Source of the DNA: Hydractinia symbiolongicarpus | Taxonomy: Eukaryota > Cnidaria > Hydrozoa > Anthoathecata > Hydractiniidae | NCBI RefSeq assembly: GCF_029227915.1 | Contig: NC_079879.1 | Span: 32,246,501 to 32,310,500, forward strand | DNA: 64,000 nucleotides | Direction: 5' to 3' | Shown here: piece after piece, positions 63,351 through 64,000 of the stretch | Numbering within the stretch: position 1 is the stretch's first letter | How the letters are laid out: each line of letters begins with the position of its first letter | Made by a program: the position numbers and the translations under genes | Notes under the pieces: model-generated | What the model was told of the DNA's origin: nothing | The model's database searches: none | What the model saw: only the letters and a program-made list of their open reading frames with translations

Positions 63351-64000
63351 AACATTCTTCTTAATTTGATCGGATTGCTCGACTTCAGCTATTACACTGT
63401 GCTCTGTGATAGCGCTTTATTTAAAACTGTAGATAAATAAGTTATTTTTTACTGTGGGACCAATCCAAGCCGTTAGCCGGCGCTGAAGAATCAGAGAAAT
63501 TTTCAAAAACTACATTTCATTGACTTTCTAACGGTATCAGTCCGTTTGTGTTACAACGGTTGCGTCACATATTCGTACCAACATGTACTTAGCGATACGT
63601 TTCTGATGTTACTAGGTTGCATCGCTTTTAACGGTGGAACGATTGACTATTGGACATAATTGAACTGATTTTAGACTTTGAACTTTTAAATGTGATAAAT
63701 GAAACAATTGGATCCCCAGAGGTAACATTCTTCTTAATTTTACATGATTGCTCGAACTCAGCGATTACATTGGGCGCTGTGGTAGCGCTTTACTTAAAAA
63801 TGTAGATAAATAAGTCATTTTTTACTGTGGGACCAATCCTAACCGTTAGCGCGCGCTGAAGAAATAGAGAAAGTTTCAAGAACTACATTTCATTGTCTTT
63901 CTAACGGTATCAGTTTGTTTGAGTTTCAAAGGTTGTGTCACATATTCGTACCAACATGTGTTTAGCGATATGTTTCTGATATTACTAGGTTCCATCGCTT
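63351..64000 (+). repeat. 2983-bp-offset tract, copy 2 (cut by window end)
   Basis: Matches 60368-61017 at eight-monomer spacing. Differences seen: GAATCAGAGAAAT against GAATCAGGGAAAT, AAAGTTTCAAG against AAAGATTCAAG, and TATTCGTACC against TATTTGTACC. The copy continues past the window. Confidence 0.87.

Larger units (their letters stand above)
1..64000 (+). repeat. 373-bp satellite DNA array, head-to-tail, whole window
   Basis: The whole window is a tandem satellite. The same ordered landmarks recur about every 373 bp: AAAGTTTC, ATTTCATTGACTTTCTAACG, GTTACAACGGTTGCGTCAC, ATTCGTACCAACATGT, TTAGCGATATG, TTTTAACGGTGGAACGATTG, ACTTAATTGAACTGATTTT, ATAAATGTGATAAATGA, TTCTTAATTTGACATGATTG, GATAAATAAGTCA, CTGTGGGACCAATCCTA and GTTAGCGCGCGCTGAAG. 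I phased 173 monomers; none is inverted and no unrelated spacer longer than the SINE occurs. Monomers fall into types A, B, C and D plus a rarer E type, which differ at shared diagnostic sites. All open frames I examined lie within this repeat or the SINE and I call none a gene. A centromeric or pericentromeric location is an inference only. Confidence 0.98.
54921..64000 (+). repeat. Type D satellite domain, second block, to window end
   Basis: Monomers start at 54921, 55294, 55667, 56040, 56413, 56786, 57159, 57531, 57904, 58277, 58650, 59023, 59396, 59769, 60141, 60514, 60887, 61259, 61632, 62005, 62378, 62750, 63123, 63497 and 63870 (cut). D monomers with GCATTTAACGATATG, TTCGTACGAACATG and TATCGCTATAC dominate; 57904 and 58277 are a tandem pair. 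Type A (60887, 63123) and hybrid monomers occur near the end. Confidence 0.9.

Overview
The window is one uninterrupted block of eukaryotic satellite DNA with no supportable protein-coding gene. From base 1 to base 64000 it is built from an AT-rich monomer of about 373 bp, always in the same orientation. I could phase 173 monomers by eye, anchored on the block that begins AAAGTTTC just after the conserved palindrome AGCGCGCGCT; the last is cut by the window end. Nearly all monomers are 371-375 bp. The exceptions are six internally deleted monomers (three of 177 bp, three of 264 bp), two 365 bp monomers, one of 377 bp and two of 686 bp that carry a SINE. The open reading frames that occur (a recurring minus-strand frame of about 83 codons, and others) are by-products of repetition.

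Organism: long homogeneous satellite plus a tRNA-derived SINE with internal Pol III A and B boxes points to an animal genome, probably pericentromeric or other heterochromatin. The SINE body feels like those of marine invertebrates (cnidarian or mollusc), but that is an impression from memory and not a search result.

Layout. 1-4483: a 6-monomer, 2241 bp higher-order unit seen twice. 4484-17352: mosaic of two main monomer types (A: GGTTCCAT...CTCTGTGGTGG; B: GGTTGCAT...GCGCTGTGGTAG) with tandem 1493 bp units and copied blocks at offsets of 4850 and 9331 bp. 17353-23560: two copies of a 3104 bp unit, each with the same SINE and the same 177 bp truncated monomer. 23561-28084: 1384 bp units ending in a 264 bp deleted monomer. 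28085-31068: transition. 31069-42248: array rich in a third type (C: GACGAAGTAGAATCAG, TTTCACCTAC, GGCCGCTGTGATAG). 42249-45605: fourth type (D: GGGCCTTAATTG, GGACCCCCAGGAAT). 45606-54920: C/A mixture again, with a 2605 bp 7-monomer unit and copies of 39.4-42.2 kb. 54921-64000: D type again, with 2610 and 2983 bp offsets.

How it works as a unit: nothing here encodes a pathway. The structure records repeated unequal exchange and/or gene conversion acting at 1 to 16 monomers and at 12.7 kb and 9.3 kb distances, so that rare events (SINE insertion, 109 bp, about 196 bp and 8 bp deletions, point variants) have been copied and serve as markers of each amplification. Possible functional candidates are the conserved GC palindrome and a short quasi-palindrome whose stem bases change together. 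Near-identical copies also make assembly error a real alternative for some blocks.
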